64,000 bases of DNA from an uncultured Lachnospiraceae bacterium. GTDB lineage: Bacteria > Bacillota > Clostridia > Lachnospirales > Lachnospiraceae. The translations under genes and the position numbers were made by a program. This document shows positions 43,389 to 51,903 of this stretch, piece by piece. The notes below the pieces were generated by a model that ran no database searches, had not been told where the DNA came from, and saw nothing but the letters and a program-made list of their open reading frames with translations. The stretch lies in NCBI GenBank assembly GCA_910583895.1, contig CAJTYJ010000006.1, positions 40,161-104,160 of the forward strand, given 5' to 3'. Every line of letters starts with the position of its first letter. Within the stretch, counting starts at the first letter, position 1.

Positions 43389-43778
43389 ATGGCAGAGTTT
43401 GTAGTGACCGGGGCGTCGGCAGTGTGTTCTTTTGGAACCGCGCCGGGGACCATAAGCGCGACTTCCCAGGCGGCCTGTCTGGCGGAGGGCAAACCGGCGG
43501 CGACGATTCAGGATGCGCAGCCGGCCAATATCACGCCTTTTGGGATGTGCACCTCGCTTCTGAATCCCCAGGTGGCGGCAGCCACAGCGGCGGCTATGGG
43601 CGTGCTTACCCCTCAGCCCTGTATGCTGGTGCCTGCGGGTACCTGGACGCCCATGAAGCCGGGAGTACTCCTCGGCGGTCAGCCGTGTCTCACCCGGGAC
43701 AGTACCCTTTTGTGCAGCAACGGAGGAGGGATGATCAGCATCACCGCTCCAGGCCAGATGAAGGCCGTGATATCATAA
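43389..43778 (+). CDS. PAAR-like spike tip protein, DUF4280
   Basis: 129 residues, compact and Gly/Ala/Pro-rich. It matches DUF4280 PAAR-like proteins: VTGASAVCSFGTAPG, then NITPFGMCTSLLNPQVAAATAAA, LTPQPCMLVP, GVLLGGQPCLT and the final CSNGGGMISI. Four or more Cys residues may bind metal at the tip, as in PAAR domains that sharpen VgrG/gp5 spikes. The spike it should cap is encoded 10 kb downstream (53928). The ATG follows GAGGTGAGAG. Confidence 0.92.
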   Translation: MAEFVVTGASAVCSFGTAPGTISATSQAACLAEGKPAATIQDAQPANITPFGMCTSLLNPQVAAATAAAMGVLTPQPCMLVPAGTWTPMKPGVLLGGQPCLTRDSTLLCSNGGGMISITAPGQMKAVIS

Positions 43779-43785
43779 AGAAACA

Positions 43786-43916
43786 TAACTGTTCAGTACC
43801 TCCACAGTTATGACGCAAAATTCATTGCGAATCGCTTTCGGCGATGGAATTTTGCACTCCTGAATCATGTTTTTACGGTCTTAGCAGCAAGTGCTTCGAC
43901 CAGTGCTGAACAGTTA
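43786..43916. repeat. 131-base palindromic MITE-like element before sheath gene
   Basis: Perfect 11-base terminal inverted repeats TAACTGTTCAG (43786-43796) and CTGAACAGTTA (43906-43916). Inside lies a hairpin, GCAAAATTC (43815-43823) with GAATTTTGC (43847-43855), capped by ATCGC/GCGAT. The left end can also pair with ACAGTTA at 43804-43810. No clear target duplication is visible. It could be a non-autonomous element or a structured leader. Confidence 0.6.
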
Positions 43917-43931
43917 CAAGGAAACTTTAAA

Positions 43932-43967
43932 AACAGCATCGGGAAGATGCGGAACTTAAATAAGGAG
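43932..43967 (+). promoter_or_regulatory. repeated CIS leader element, copy B
   Basis: AACAGCATC-GGGAA-GATGC is a minimal five-base-pair hairpin, then GGAACTTAAATAAGGAG with the sheath ribosome site. This is the shortest and clearest copy; the sheath ATG follows at 43975. Confidence 0.65.
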
Positions 43968-43974
43968 AACAAGA

Positions 43975-45678
43975 ATGGCAGAATATTTTACTCCCGGGGT
44001 ATATGTGGAAGAATATGATAATTCTCCCCGGAGCATCGAAGGCGTTGGTACCAGCACCGCCGGTTTTATCGGTTTTGCGGAGAAGGGACCGGCCGTGGGC
44101 GCGCCGTCTCTGGTGACCAGTTTCAAGAGCTTTACCAGACAGTTCGGCGGATTTTTGAGTCAGTTTACCTACGGAGAATACCGGTATCTGGCCAACAGCG
44201 TAGAGCAGTTTTTCATCAACGGCGGAACCAGATGCTATGTGTCCCGTGTGATCGCACCGGACGCAAAGGCGGCGAAAAAGGAGCTGGGAATCCTCTCCAT
44301 TGAGGCGGCCAGCGAAGGAAAATGGGGCAACCGGATTCAAATCTCCATGGATACGGTGACCAAACGGAAGATGCAGCTCATCGCTCAGTCGGGCAGCGGC
44401 TATATTGCCAAAACGGTGGAAGGCTTCCGTGAGGGGGACCTGGTGGTGGTCGGCGGCGAGTACAACCGCATTGCCACGATCTACGACAACAGTGTCACTT
44501 TTGAAAATCCATTTGAGAAAGATGTGGTGGACACCGGCATCATCCCGAAGACGGTGCTCTATCTGGTGACGGTGGACGTGAGCATCCGTTACAACGATGA
44601 GGTGGAAAATTACACAGAGTTAAGCTTCAATCAGTCCTCCCCGAACTATATCGGTTCCCGGCTGTCGGGCAGCGAGCTGGTAAAAGTGACCGTTGGTCAG
44701 ACCGGACAGATTGGCAATCCGGTGGAGGAAGTGTTCGGACAGGGTAATCCGGGCGGCATCCTGAATCTGGAAGGCGGTTTTGACGGAACCATGAACAAGG
44801 TGACGCCTGCAACCTTTATCGGTACGGACGAAGGTCCCGGCAAACGTACGGGAATTCAGTCCTTCCTGGAGAACAGCACGGTCAGCATGATGGCGATTCC
44901 GGGCATCACCGATCCGGAAGTGATCGTATCTCTGGTGGCCCACTGCGAGAGTCTCAAGAGCCGGATCGCGGTCTTCGACATGCCGGGCGACCTGTACAAG
45001 ACGAAGGATCTGATCGAATACCGCAATATCATTGATTCCAGCTATGGCGCTATGTATCATCCCTGGATTCAGGTCTTTGACCGGTCCTCCAACAAAAGCG
45101 ATTACATACCGCCTTCCGGAGCAGTGCTTGGAGTGTACTCCAGGACGGATATCAACCGGGGAGTTCACAAGGCTCCCGCCAATGAGATTGTGTTCTGTAC
45201 CGGCCTGAAGGTGAATTATACCAAGGCGGAGCAGGATGTCCTGAATCCGGAAGGTGTGAACCTGATCCGGGCGATTCCTGGACAGGGAATCCGCGTGTGG
45301 GGTGCGAGGACAGCCAGCAGCAACAGCGCGTTCAAGTATGTCAATGTCAGAAGGCTCTTTATCTATGTGGAAGAGAGCATCAAGGCAAACACCAACTGGG
45401 TGGTATTCGAGCCCAACGATACGGCGCTCTGGCAGAGAGTCAGTCTGACCATCTCTTCCTTCCTGGACAGCATGTGGAGAACCGGTATGCTGGCAGGTTC
45501 CACGCCGGGAGAGGGTTATTTTGTGGAGATCGGGCCTTCTACCATGACCAGAGATGACATTATGAACGGCAGACTGATCTGCAACATCGGTATCGCACCG
45601 TCGAGACCGGCAGAGTTTGTGATCTTCCGCGTGACGCAGCATACGGCGGAGTCCGGCGGGGGAGAAGAGACAGAGTAG
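43975..45678 (+). CDS. contractile tail sheath protein
   Basis: 567 residues. The N-terminus (YFTPGVYVEEYDNSPRSIEGVGTSTAGFIGFAEKGP, shown here only as its start and end motifs YFTPGVYVEE and GFIGFAEKGP) is diagnostic of phage and CIS sheaths, as is the C-terminal core (GIRVWGARTASSN, RRLFIYVEESIK, NDTALWQRV). It polymerises around the tube and contracts to drive injection. Only one sheath gene is present, unlike the three of Afp. It follows two regulatory-looking elements and lies 42 bases before the tube gene; both should be the most abundant products. Confidence 0.96.
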   Translation: MAEYFTPGVYVEEYDNSPRSIEGVGTSTAGFIGFAEKGPAVGAPSLVTSFKSFTRQFGGFLSQFTYGEYRYLANSVEQFFINGGTRCYVSRVIAPDAKAAKKELGILSIEAASEGKWGNRIQISMDTVTKRKMQLIAQSGSGYIAKTVEGFREGDLVVVGGEYNRIATIYDNSVTFENPFEKDVVDTGIIPKTVLYLVTVDVSIRYNDEVENYTELSFNQSSPNYIGSRLSGSELVKVTVGQTGQIGNPVEEVFGQGNPGGILNLEGGFDGTMNKVTPATFIGTDEGPGKRTGIQSFLENSTVSMMAIPGITDPEVIVSLVAHCESLKSRIAVFDMPGDLYKTKDLIEYRNIIDSSYGAMYHPWIQVFDRSSNKSDYIPPSGAVLGVYSRTDINRGVHKAPANEIVFCTGLKVNYTKAEQDVLNPEGVNLIRAIPGQGIRVWGARTASSNSAFKYVNVRRLFIYVEESIKANTNWVVFEPNDTALWQRVSLTISSFLDSMWRTGMLAGSTPGEGYFVEIGPSTMTRDDIMNGRLICNIGIAPSRPAEFVIFRVTQHTAESGGGEETE

Positions 45679-45720
45679 GATTACTGTAAATAAAGAGACT
45701 GAATAAAGGAGAGATGAAAG

Positions 45721-46215
45721 ATGGCGACGTATGAGAACAGTAAAGGGCTTGCCTATCCTTTGACAAAGATGAACTTCCTGGTGACTGTGGACGGGGTGTC
45801 AGGTACGGCGGCGTTCAGTGAGGTGACGGGTGTGGAGGCGACGGTGGATGTGATTGAATTCCGCCAGGGCAACGCCAACAGCCTGGCTCCGGTGAAGATT
45901 CCGGGACTGGTGAAGCATGGCAATGTGACGCTGAAGATGGGATATACCCTGGACAGCGCGTTTAAGACCTGGGTGCAGGAGTGCGTCAGCGAGGTCAGAG
46001 GTGAGATTCCCCGCAACAATGTGCAGATTGAGATGATCGACATCAACGGGGGAGCGCCTCAGGCGTTGGCGACGGCGATCACGGGCACCAGAGTCTGGGT
46101 GCTGACCAATGCGTGGGTGACCAAGTACAATGCGCCGGATCTGGATGCGAAGACCAGCGATGTGGCGATTGAGAGTGTGGAGATCGCGTATGAGGAGCTG
46201 GTGATTCCGAACTAG
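45721..46215 (+). CDS. contractile tail tube protein (gp19/Hcp-like)
   Basis: 164 residues, the family's usual size. It matches phage T4 gp19-like tube proteins: NFLVTVDGVSGTAAFSEVTGVEATVDVIEFRQGN, of which the strands NFLVTVDG and FSEVTGVEA are typical, then KHGNVTLKMGYTLDS and a C-terminal VAIESVEIAYEEL strand. It forms the inner tube filled by the ruler or cargo. The ATG follows AAAGGAGAG. A palindrome TCCGAACT-AG-AGTTCGGA spans its stop codon (46206-46223). Confidence 0.95.
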   Translation: MATYENSKGLAYPLTKMNFLVTVDGVSGTAAFSEVTGVEATVDVIEFRQGNANSLAPVKIPGLVKHGNVTLKMGYTLDSAFKTWVQECVSEVRGEIPRNNVQIEMIDINGGAPQALATAITGTRVWVLTNAWVTKYNAPDLDAKTSDVAIESVEIAYEELVIPN

Positions 46216-46453
46216 AGTTCGGATGAAAGCGCAGACGCTGTCTGCAGTTGGAGGGCAGACGCCTGCCGGGAACGGATATTTTTTCCAGACCCCGCTTGCG
46301 CTTAGTGAAGGGACGCAGCGGTACTAAGCTCATGCAGCGCGTACCGCTTGCATTTGCTAAGTGCCGGTGCCCTTCCATGGGTCTTGCAGGAAAATCAGTT
46401 CCCGGCAGGCTGAGTCACTGGCACACCGATATTTTAAAAATAAGGGGAGAATC
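46216..46453. repeat. structured intercistronic element after tube gene
   Basis: Non-coding, 238 bases. It holds GCAGAC/GTCTGC and GGCAG/CTGCC hairpins, AGCGGTAC (46317-46324) facing GTACCGCT (46341-46348), GAAGGG (46307-46312) facing CCCTTC (46370-46375), and competing GCTTAG/CTAAGC pairs. GGGTCTTGCAGGAAAATC at 46379-46396 recurs exactly at 62594-62611. This may be a genome-wide palindromic repeat. Confidence 0.6.
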
Positions 46454-46816
46454 ATGGAGACAGTATATGATTTTACACTGCCCAGGGGGTATCTGGACAG
46501 TGCGGGGGAGCTTCACAGGAAAGGGAAGATGCGGCTGGCAACGGCAGGGGATGAGATCAGTGCCACCAGGGACCCGCGGGTACTCAGTAATCCTTCTTAT
46601 CTGACGATTGTAGTGCTTGGGAAGGTGGTCACGGAGCTGGAGGGCGTGGAGATGGTGACGGCAAATCTGATCGAGAAGTTATTTACGGCGGATCTGGCGT
46701 TTCTGCAGGATATGTATCAGCAGATCAATGACATCGAGCCGCCGATGATGGAAACCGTCTGTCCCGACTGCGGGAAAGTATACAAGGTGCCGCTAAATTT
46801 TACAACAGGGGGATAA
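46454..46816 (+). CDS. phage tail assembly protein-like (CIS)
   Basis: 120 residues from the ATG at 46454, behind AAGGGGAGA. The opening ETVYDFTLPRGYLDSAGELHRKGKM is summarised by its motif DFTLPRGYLD; it is followed by MRLATAGDEI, DPRVLSNPSYL and VTANLIEKLFTADLAFLQDMYQ, a pattern shared by tail assembly proteins next to tube genes. The C-terminus has one CPDCGK metal-ligand pair. In phages such proteins chaperone tape-measure and tube assembly; that role is inferred here. Confidence 0.8.
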   Translation: METVYDFTLPRGYLDSAGELHRKGKMRLATAGDEISATRDPRVLSNPSYLTIVVLGKVVTELEGVEMVTANLIEKLFTADLAFLQDMYQQINDIEPPMMETVCPDCGKVYKVPLNFTTGG

Positions 46817-46818
46817 AG

Positions 46819-47016
46819 CTGTATCCGGAGGAAGAGCTTTACCGGGAGATGGCGTTTATCTCATATTATTTTCACTGGAGCAGCGAGGAGGTCCAAAGGC
46901 TGGACCACAAGGTCCGCAGAAGATGGTGCAGTGAGATCTCGAAGATTAATCAGAGTCTGTCCCCCGAAAAAAGGTCCAGAGAGAAGAGTATTCTCGACAT
47001 GAAAGCAACGCGTTAG
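46819..47016 (+). CDS. small CIS protein, DUF6760-like, non-AUG start
   Basis: 65 residues. The core ELYREMAFISYYFHWSSEEV, then RLDHKVRRRWCSEISKIN, matches the short helical DUF6760-type proteins that sit after the tail assembly gene in CIS loci. No ATG fits. CTG at 46819, six bases after GGGGG, or ATA at 46813 are the likely starts, with reinitiation from the upstream stop at 46814-46816. It fills the gap to the second tube-like gene. Function unknown, probably assembly. Confidence 0.65.
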   Translation: MYPEEELYREMAFISYYFHWSSEEVQRLDHKVRRRWCSEISKINQSLSPEKRSREKSILDMKATR

Positions 47017-47035
47017 ACAGGAGTGGTTATAGGAT

Positions 47036-48160
47036 ATGGGAGTCGTGCAGGCGAATTCCGGCAATATTTTGGTCCGGAACTACGGGAACAATCCGGCTGT
47101 AAATTTTAACTTTATGCTCCGGGTGGAGGGAGTCTTTGATCTGCCCTGCAGGTCCGTACATGTATTCCAGAAGGAAAACGAGTACGAGCTGATCCAGGAG
47201 GGCGGGCTGAATGATTATGTCCATATGCGCCGGAAGCCGATCTCCAAGCCCTTTACTTTTCAGGTGGAACGGTATGTGGGGACGGATATTTTAGATCCGC
47301 TGGCCAATGGGACGGACTTGACCCTGCCGGTGATTCTGATGGTGAATCGTTACCGGATCTACGGAGATTTTCTCCCGATCCGCATGTATGTCTTTACCGG
47401 ATGTACGGTGATGTCGAAGGAGTACGGGGAGTTGAACGCCGAGAAGGGCGGCCTTCTGGTGGAGACGACGACCATCGCCTACCGGGAGCTGGTATGTGTG
47501 GATGATGTGGCGGGGAGCTTTTTGATGGAAGAGCCCTGGAAATTTGAAGGCGTCAGTAAGAGCGGGAACGGGAATCAGTCTGCGAACCGTTCCCGGGAGG
47601 AAGAGTCTGCCGCGCAGATGGAAGCGCGGGCGAAGAAGTGGGTCTTCGCGGGGGGCGACAGCGATTTAAAATATCAAAGAGTGGGCGGCAAAGATTCGCC
47701 CGAAGAACAGAACGTCCAGCCGGATTTCCGCGGAGTGGGGGGCAGTACCACCAACAGCGCTTACGCACAGAAAGAACTTCGGAAAGCGCAGATGGAACAG
47801 AAAGCCGGTAGATGGAGTTTTCACCAGAACAAGGAAGATGTGGACCAGGAAGGAGCGCTGCCGGCATTTTTGGGATCAGGAGGAAGTACGACCAGAAGTA
47901 CGTATACACAGAATGAGGTCCGAAAAAATGTCATGGAAGAAAAGGCAAAAAAGTGGACCTTTGGAGGAGAAGAAAACGAGGATGGTTCTCAGCTGGGATT
48001 CTTCGGAAGCAACGGAAGCACCACGGGAAGCAGCTACGTGAAGAATGAAGTACGAAAAGATGCCATGGAACAGCGGGCCCAGAGATGGCCGCCCAAGCGA
48101 AGCGCGGTGGATACGGCAAATTTCCTTGCCGGCCGCGGAAACCATACAGAAGAATTATAG
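47036..48160 (+). CDS. tube-initiator-like protein with C-terminal repeats
   Basis: 374 residues. Residues 1-165 are a second gp19-like tube domain (NFNFMLRVEGVFDLPCRSVHVF, of which NFNFMLRVEG is typical; TLPVILMVNRYR; TTIAYRELV), comparable to Afp5-type proteins that join hub and tube. The last 190 residues are unusual: three full and one partial degenerate repeat of 44-59 residues, each starting QMExRAKKWxF and ending GGSTTxSxYxxxExRK, with Asp/Glu-rich spacers. This tail is probably flexible and might bind the large coiled-coil protein encoded next. Confidence 0.82.
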   Translation: MGVVQANSGNILVRNYGNNPAVNFNFMLRVEGVFDLPCRSVHVFQKENEYELIQEGGLNDYVHMRRKPISKPFTFQVERYVGTDILDPLANGTDLTLPVILMVNRYRIYGDFLPIRMYVFTGCTVMSKEYGELNAEKGGLLVETTTIAYRELVCVDDVAGSFLMEEPWKFEGVSKSGNGNQSANRSREEESAAQMEARAKKWVFAGGDSDLKYQRVGGKDSPEEQNVQPDFRGVGGSTTNSAYAQKELRKAQMEQKAGRWSFHQNKEDVDQEGALPAFLGSGGSTTRSTYTQNEVRKNVMEEKAKKWTFGGEENEDGSQLGFFGSNGSTTGSSYVKNEVRKDAMEQRAQRWPPKRSAVDTANFLAGRGNHTEEL

Positions 48161-48192
48161 AATTTACATGAAGAAGGGAGGACCGGTCAAAA

Positions 48193-51024
48193 ATGCTGAC
48201 TTTGAAAGCGCCGCTGGAGCTTAAATGCAATGCTGCCATGATCTCCTCCCATGAAACATTTTATCATAGAATCACAGGAAATTACGGGCTGTTGTCCGCC
48301 GGAATCGTCAAAGAGGATCTGCTCCATGTGGTGAGTGCTCCGCTGGAACTCTATTTGGAGGAGGGCGGGGGCGTCCGGATCGCAGAGAATACCCATATAG
48401 AGAATCGCCAGGAGACGAAGCTTGAGATCATCAACAATGTTCTGAATAGAATCACGGTGATGGAGGAGGCCAGCCTCACCTATCAGGACCGGGTGTTCAT
48501 CACGGATGTCTTAAAGAAACTGGGCATCCCAGAGGTGCACCAGTTTATGAAGCAGGTATTCCGCTTAAAGCAGGAGACCCGGACGACGGAGCGGCTCATC
48601 AGCCTCTACTGGAATCATCTGGGAGAGCTCAGAGAGCGGGTGGAGGCCTGGCACAGTCACGAAAAGGAACAAAGGATGGTGGAGGAAGGACCGGCAGCCG
48701 TACAGCCGGGGAGGATGCTTCATCAGGAGATTATGAATCGTCTGCAGACTGGAGCCATCTATCAAATCTTGAATAATTTTCAGCAGAGCCACAGCGGGAA
48801 CCACCAGTATATCACCCGTCAGGAGCTTCAGATCAGCGAACAGAAGCGGACGGCGGTGCAGGTTCTCTTACAGAAACTCCGCCAGGAGGTGAGAAAAGAG
48901 TCTTTTCCCCTGGTGTACCGCCACGACGACGGATACCGGCAGTCGGAGCCGGAGGACGAGGACTCCATAGAAAACTGGGTCGGCAGTCAGATCACCTCTT
49001 CGGTGCTTTTGGGCCTCGTCGACAATCTGTATCTGAGTCTTTTTGAGCGGCAGCAAAACCGGGCCGATACCTGGCTGTCCATGGAGCACGCGCTGTATCA
49101 GTCGGCGGAGAATACCCTCTACAGACTCAAAGCCGAATTCCGTAACCAGTGGCAGGTTCAAAGCGAACAGAACCTCTGGACTGTCCGCCAGCAACGGCTG
49201 ATCGAACAGGAGATCCATCTTGCCCAGGCGCTTCTGACCGCAGGGCGGGAGGCGGAGGAACGGTTTTTCTTCCTCTGGAACCAGTATGGGGAGAATACCT
49301 GGCAGCTCCTGGGTGAGGGATACCAGGGCGCTGAGATTTCCTATGCGGAACAAGCAGATGCTTCGGAGGAAGTGCTTCTTCCGGAATTGGCGGATGAAAA
49401 ACGAGAGAGCAAAGAAGCGCCAGACTCGACGCCTCCTTCCAGGAGCGGCAAAGAAAGTGTCGACAGAGGAACCATTTCCGACCTGAGTCCCTCCGGACCG
49501 GAGGAAGGGCGGGGGGATTCAAAGACCAAAATTTTTTCCGGACAGCAGGAAGAACAGCTTCTAAAAATAGTCAAAAGTGCCGGGGAACAGGGGCGGCAGC
49601 AGGTAAGAGATACGCCGTCGGAGGAGACAAAAGCAGAGATTCATTATCTGCCTGGGGCGTCTTTGGAATCGGAGGAGACCCTTTTGGAACCACCCGTCAG
49701 GGAATTGGTTCAATGGGTGCGGGAAGGGAGGGAGCAGTTTTATCGGACGGCAGAACAGTATCTGGAAGTGTCCCGGCGGGAGTACCGGGAAAACAATGAG
49801 GTCCTTCGGACAATCGAAGCTGCCGGACAGGCGGAGCGCTCTGTAGAAAAGCTGTCAGATACAGAATTTCTCAAAGAGAAAAGATCCGCGGAAAGGGACC
49901 GGGCAAAAGCTGCCGAGACGGTGCTTTTAAAATGGCAGACCGCAGACCAGGAGCCAGACTTTGCAGAGACATCCATAGAAGCGCCAGAGACAAAAGAGCC
50001 CGGGAGCAGGGCGCCAAAGCTGTCGGAGGAAACGGTCCGGCAGGAAGTTTTGCAGGAGACGTTCCGTGCTTCCCTGCCTTCGGAGTCCGGTGATGGGATG
50101 TCCCGGGAGATGGTATACCGTGCCGGGGAGTGGGGAGCTCCTTTGGGTCAGCCAGAAGAGGATTTTCTGCCGCCTGGGACCTCCAAAAAGGAATCCTCCG
50201 GGGAACTGGTGCGCCAGATCCGCCAGATCAACCAACAGAATCTGGAGAAACTGAAAATTTACAGGGAGATACAAAAAGGCCCAGGGGCCATCTCCGGGAA
50301 AATACGGACCGCGGAAAGAGATATGCGAAGGGACAGTCTGAAAGCCCTGCAGGATCCGGAGAGCCTGTTCCGGGAATACGAGGAAGAACGGCAAAGGGAA
50401 GCGCAGGAGGAGCAGAAGCGCACAGAGAAGCTGATTAAGCTTCTGCCGCAACAGACCAGAAAGGCCTATGAGAGACTTTGGCAGTATCTGTCTGCTCAGA
50501 AAGAAGGCACAGCCCAGGGGGCGGGGGAGGCCGGCAGCATGGGGATGCTGCTTCGGGACATCCATGAGGCTGAGACCATTCACAAAGTGACGGAGCAGGC
50601 GGCCGGGGAAGAACTGCGCCGGATACAGGAGACTTCGGAGACGATTCTGGAAAAATGGAAGGAACCGTCCGCTGCCGGGACACCACCTTCCCCCACGTTC
50701 CGTCAGGAACAGTCAAGGAGCGAGATTTCGCTGGTACATAAAGCCTCGGAGCATCAGCTCAACCAGGAGATGCTGGAATCCCTGATGGAGCAGAACCGGA
50801 TCACCCGGGGCAAAACCCAGGTCATCCATGAGGAGACGCAAGACCATCAGGTGATCAATCGGACCGTGCATCGGGAGACCCGTCAGACCGTCAGGAAGGA
50901 GAACGAAGATCTGAGCGAGCTGGTGGAGAAGGGCATCCGGCAGCAGATGGGCGTCCTCTCGGAACAGATCTACAGCAGGCTGGAAAAACGCCTGCAAAAT
51001 GAGAAGAAACGCAGGGGTTATTAA
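48193..51024 (+). CDS. large coiled-coil protein, candidate tape measure
   Basis: 943 residues, no membrane helix. The N-terminal 130 residues are globular (LKAPLELKCNAAMISSHETFYHRI region), the rest is mainly helical, Gln/Glu/Arg-rich and interrupted by Pro/Ser-rich linkers (about 390-470 and 575-680). It lies between tube and hub genes, ends one base before the first CIS_tube gene, and is the only cytoplasmic core protein long enough to set tube length. At 0.15 nm per helical residue, 943 residues correspond to about 140 nm. A ruler or tube-filling scaffold role is inference. Confidence 0.65.
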   Translation: MLTLKAPLELKCNAAMISSHETFYHRITGNYGLLSAGIVKEDLLHVVSAPLELYLEEGGGVRIAENTHIENRQETKLEIINNVLNRITVMEEASLTYQDRVFITDVLKKLGIPEVHQFMKQVFRLKQETRTTERLISLYWNHLGELRERVEAWHSHEKEQRMVEEGPAAVQPGRMLHQEIMNRLQTGAIYQILNNFQQSHSGNHQYITRQELQISEQKRTAVQVLLQKLRQEVRKESFPLVYRHDDGYRQSEPEDEDSIENWVGSQITSSVLLGLVDNLYLSLFERQQNRADTWLSMEHALYQSAENTLYRLKAEFRNQWQVQSEQNLWTVRQQRLIEQEIHLAQALLTAGREAEERFFFLWNQYGENTWQLLGEGYQGAEISYAEQADASEEVLLPELADEKRESKEAPDSTPPSRSGKESVDRGTISDLSPSGPEEGRGDSKTKIFSGQQEEQLLKIVKSAGEQGRQQVRDTPSEETKAEIHYLPGASLESEETLLEPPVRELVQWVREGREQFYRTAEQYLEVSRREYRENNEVLRTIEAAGQAERSVEKLSDTEFLKEKRSAERDRAKAAETVLLKWQTADQEPDFAETSIEAPETKEPGSRAPKLSEETVRQEVLQETFRASLPSESGDGMSREMVYRAGEWGAPLGQPEEDFLPPGTSKKESSGELVRQIRQINQQNLEKLKIYREIQKGPGAISGKIRTAERDMRRDSLKALQDPESLFREYEEERQREAQEEQKRTEKLIKLLPQQTRKAYERLWQYLSAQKEGTAQGAGEAGSMGMLLRDIHEAETIHKVTEQAAGEELRRIQETSETILEKWKEPSAAGTPPSPTFRQEQSRSEISLVHKASEHQLNQEMLESLMEQNRITRGKTQVIHEETQDHQVINRTVHRETRQTVRKENEDLSELVEKGIRQQMGVLSEQIYSRLEKRLQNEKKRRGY

Positions 51025-51888
51025 ATGATGAATGCATTGATACAGGATATAGCGAGCAGTATGACCGGTAATCTTCCCAAAGCGATCCTCTGTGTCCGGG
51101 ATTTGTCACAAGTAACAGAAAAAGACGGGGATCTCAAAGAAACAGGGAAAAAAGCGGCTGATCTGCAGAAGAGCCTTCTGCGCAGCACGGAGGACGCTCT
51201 GAACGGTCTGATGGAGAATCCCTCCATGGGAAGCCAGTCGTTCCGTTCTCTGACGGGTAAAGCGGGAGCGATGGCAGGAAGCGGGTATCTGGCCCTGGAA
51301 GTTCAGTATAATCCGTCGTCCATTCATATGGACACGCAGGCGGGCAAGCAGGTCCAGTATTCCGGCGGAGCTCTGGGCAACAGCAGTGCCAATCAGATCA
51401 CCCAGATCATTCATCCCGTGTCCACTACCATGGGCTTTCAGCTGGTCTTTGACGACATGAATCCACAGGATGCCTTTCTGCTGGAAAATACAGCGCCGAC
51501 GGCGGGGAATCTGATCTCCGGGGCAGCAGATCTTGCAAGAAAAGGGAAGGGCGTCTATTCAGTCCAGGCTCAGATGGACGGACTGATGTCGTTGCTGACC
51601 CTGGACGTCACCAGGCAAGTGATCTTCTACTGGGCCAAGATGTGTTTCCGGGGAGAGCTGATCAGCATGAACAGCCGTTATACCATGTTCAACAAGGACG
51701 GCAATCCCATCCGCGGTGTGGCAGACCTGGCCATCTGTCAGGGCGGGGAAGAACTCGGTTACGAGGAAACCTACTGGGAGGAAGCTTTTACCAGAGCGTT
51801 TGGGGATTCCCTGGAAGACAAGGTGACCGGGAAGACGGGGAAGGCTGCGAAAGTCATGCAGAATCATCTGTTAAACATTCATTTGTAG
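51025..51888 (+). CDS. CIS_tube-domain baseplate protein, paralogue 1
   Basis: 287 residues. The central region matches the CIS_tube family (VQYNPSSIHMDT, FQLVFDDMNPQDAF, IFYWAKMCFRGELISMNSRYTMFN), the N-terminal part of Afp7/Pvc7-type proteins that bridge hub and tube. The LysM domain usual at the C-terminus is absent; the chain ends NHLLNIHL. The next gene is a diverged paralogue with the same ending. It starts on the base after the ruler candidate's stop. Confidence 0.88.
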   Translation: MMNALIQDIASSMTGNLPKAILCVRDLSQVTEKDGDLKETGKKAADLQKSLLRSTEDALNGLMENPSMGSQSFRSLTGKAGAMAGSGYLALEVQYNPSSIHMDTQAGKQVQYSGGALGNSSANQITQIIHPVSTTMGFQLVFDDMNPQDAFLLENTAPTAGNLISGAADLARKGKGVYSVQAQMDGLMSLLTLDVTRQVIFYWAKMCFRGELISMNSRYTMFNKDGNPIRGVADLAICQGGEELGYEETYWEEAFTRAFGDSLEDKVTGKTGKAAKVMQNHLLNIHL

Positions 51889-51903
51889 GAGGCGTCTTGA
51901 TCT

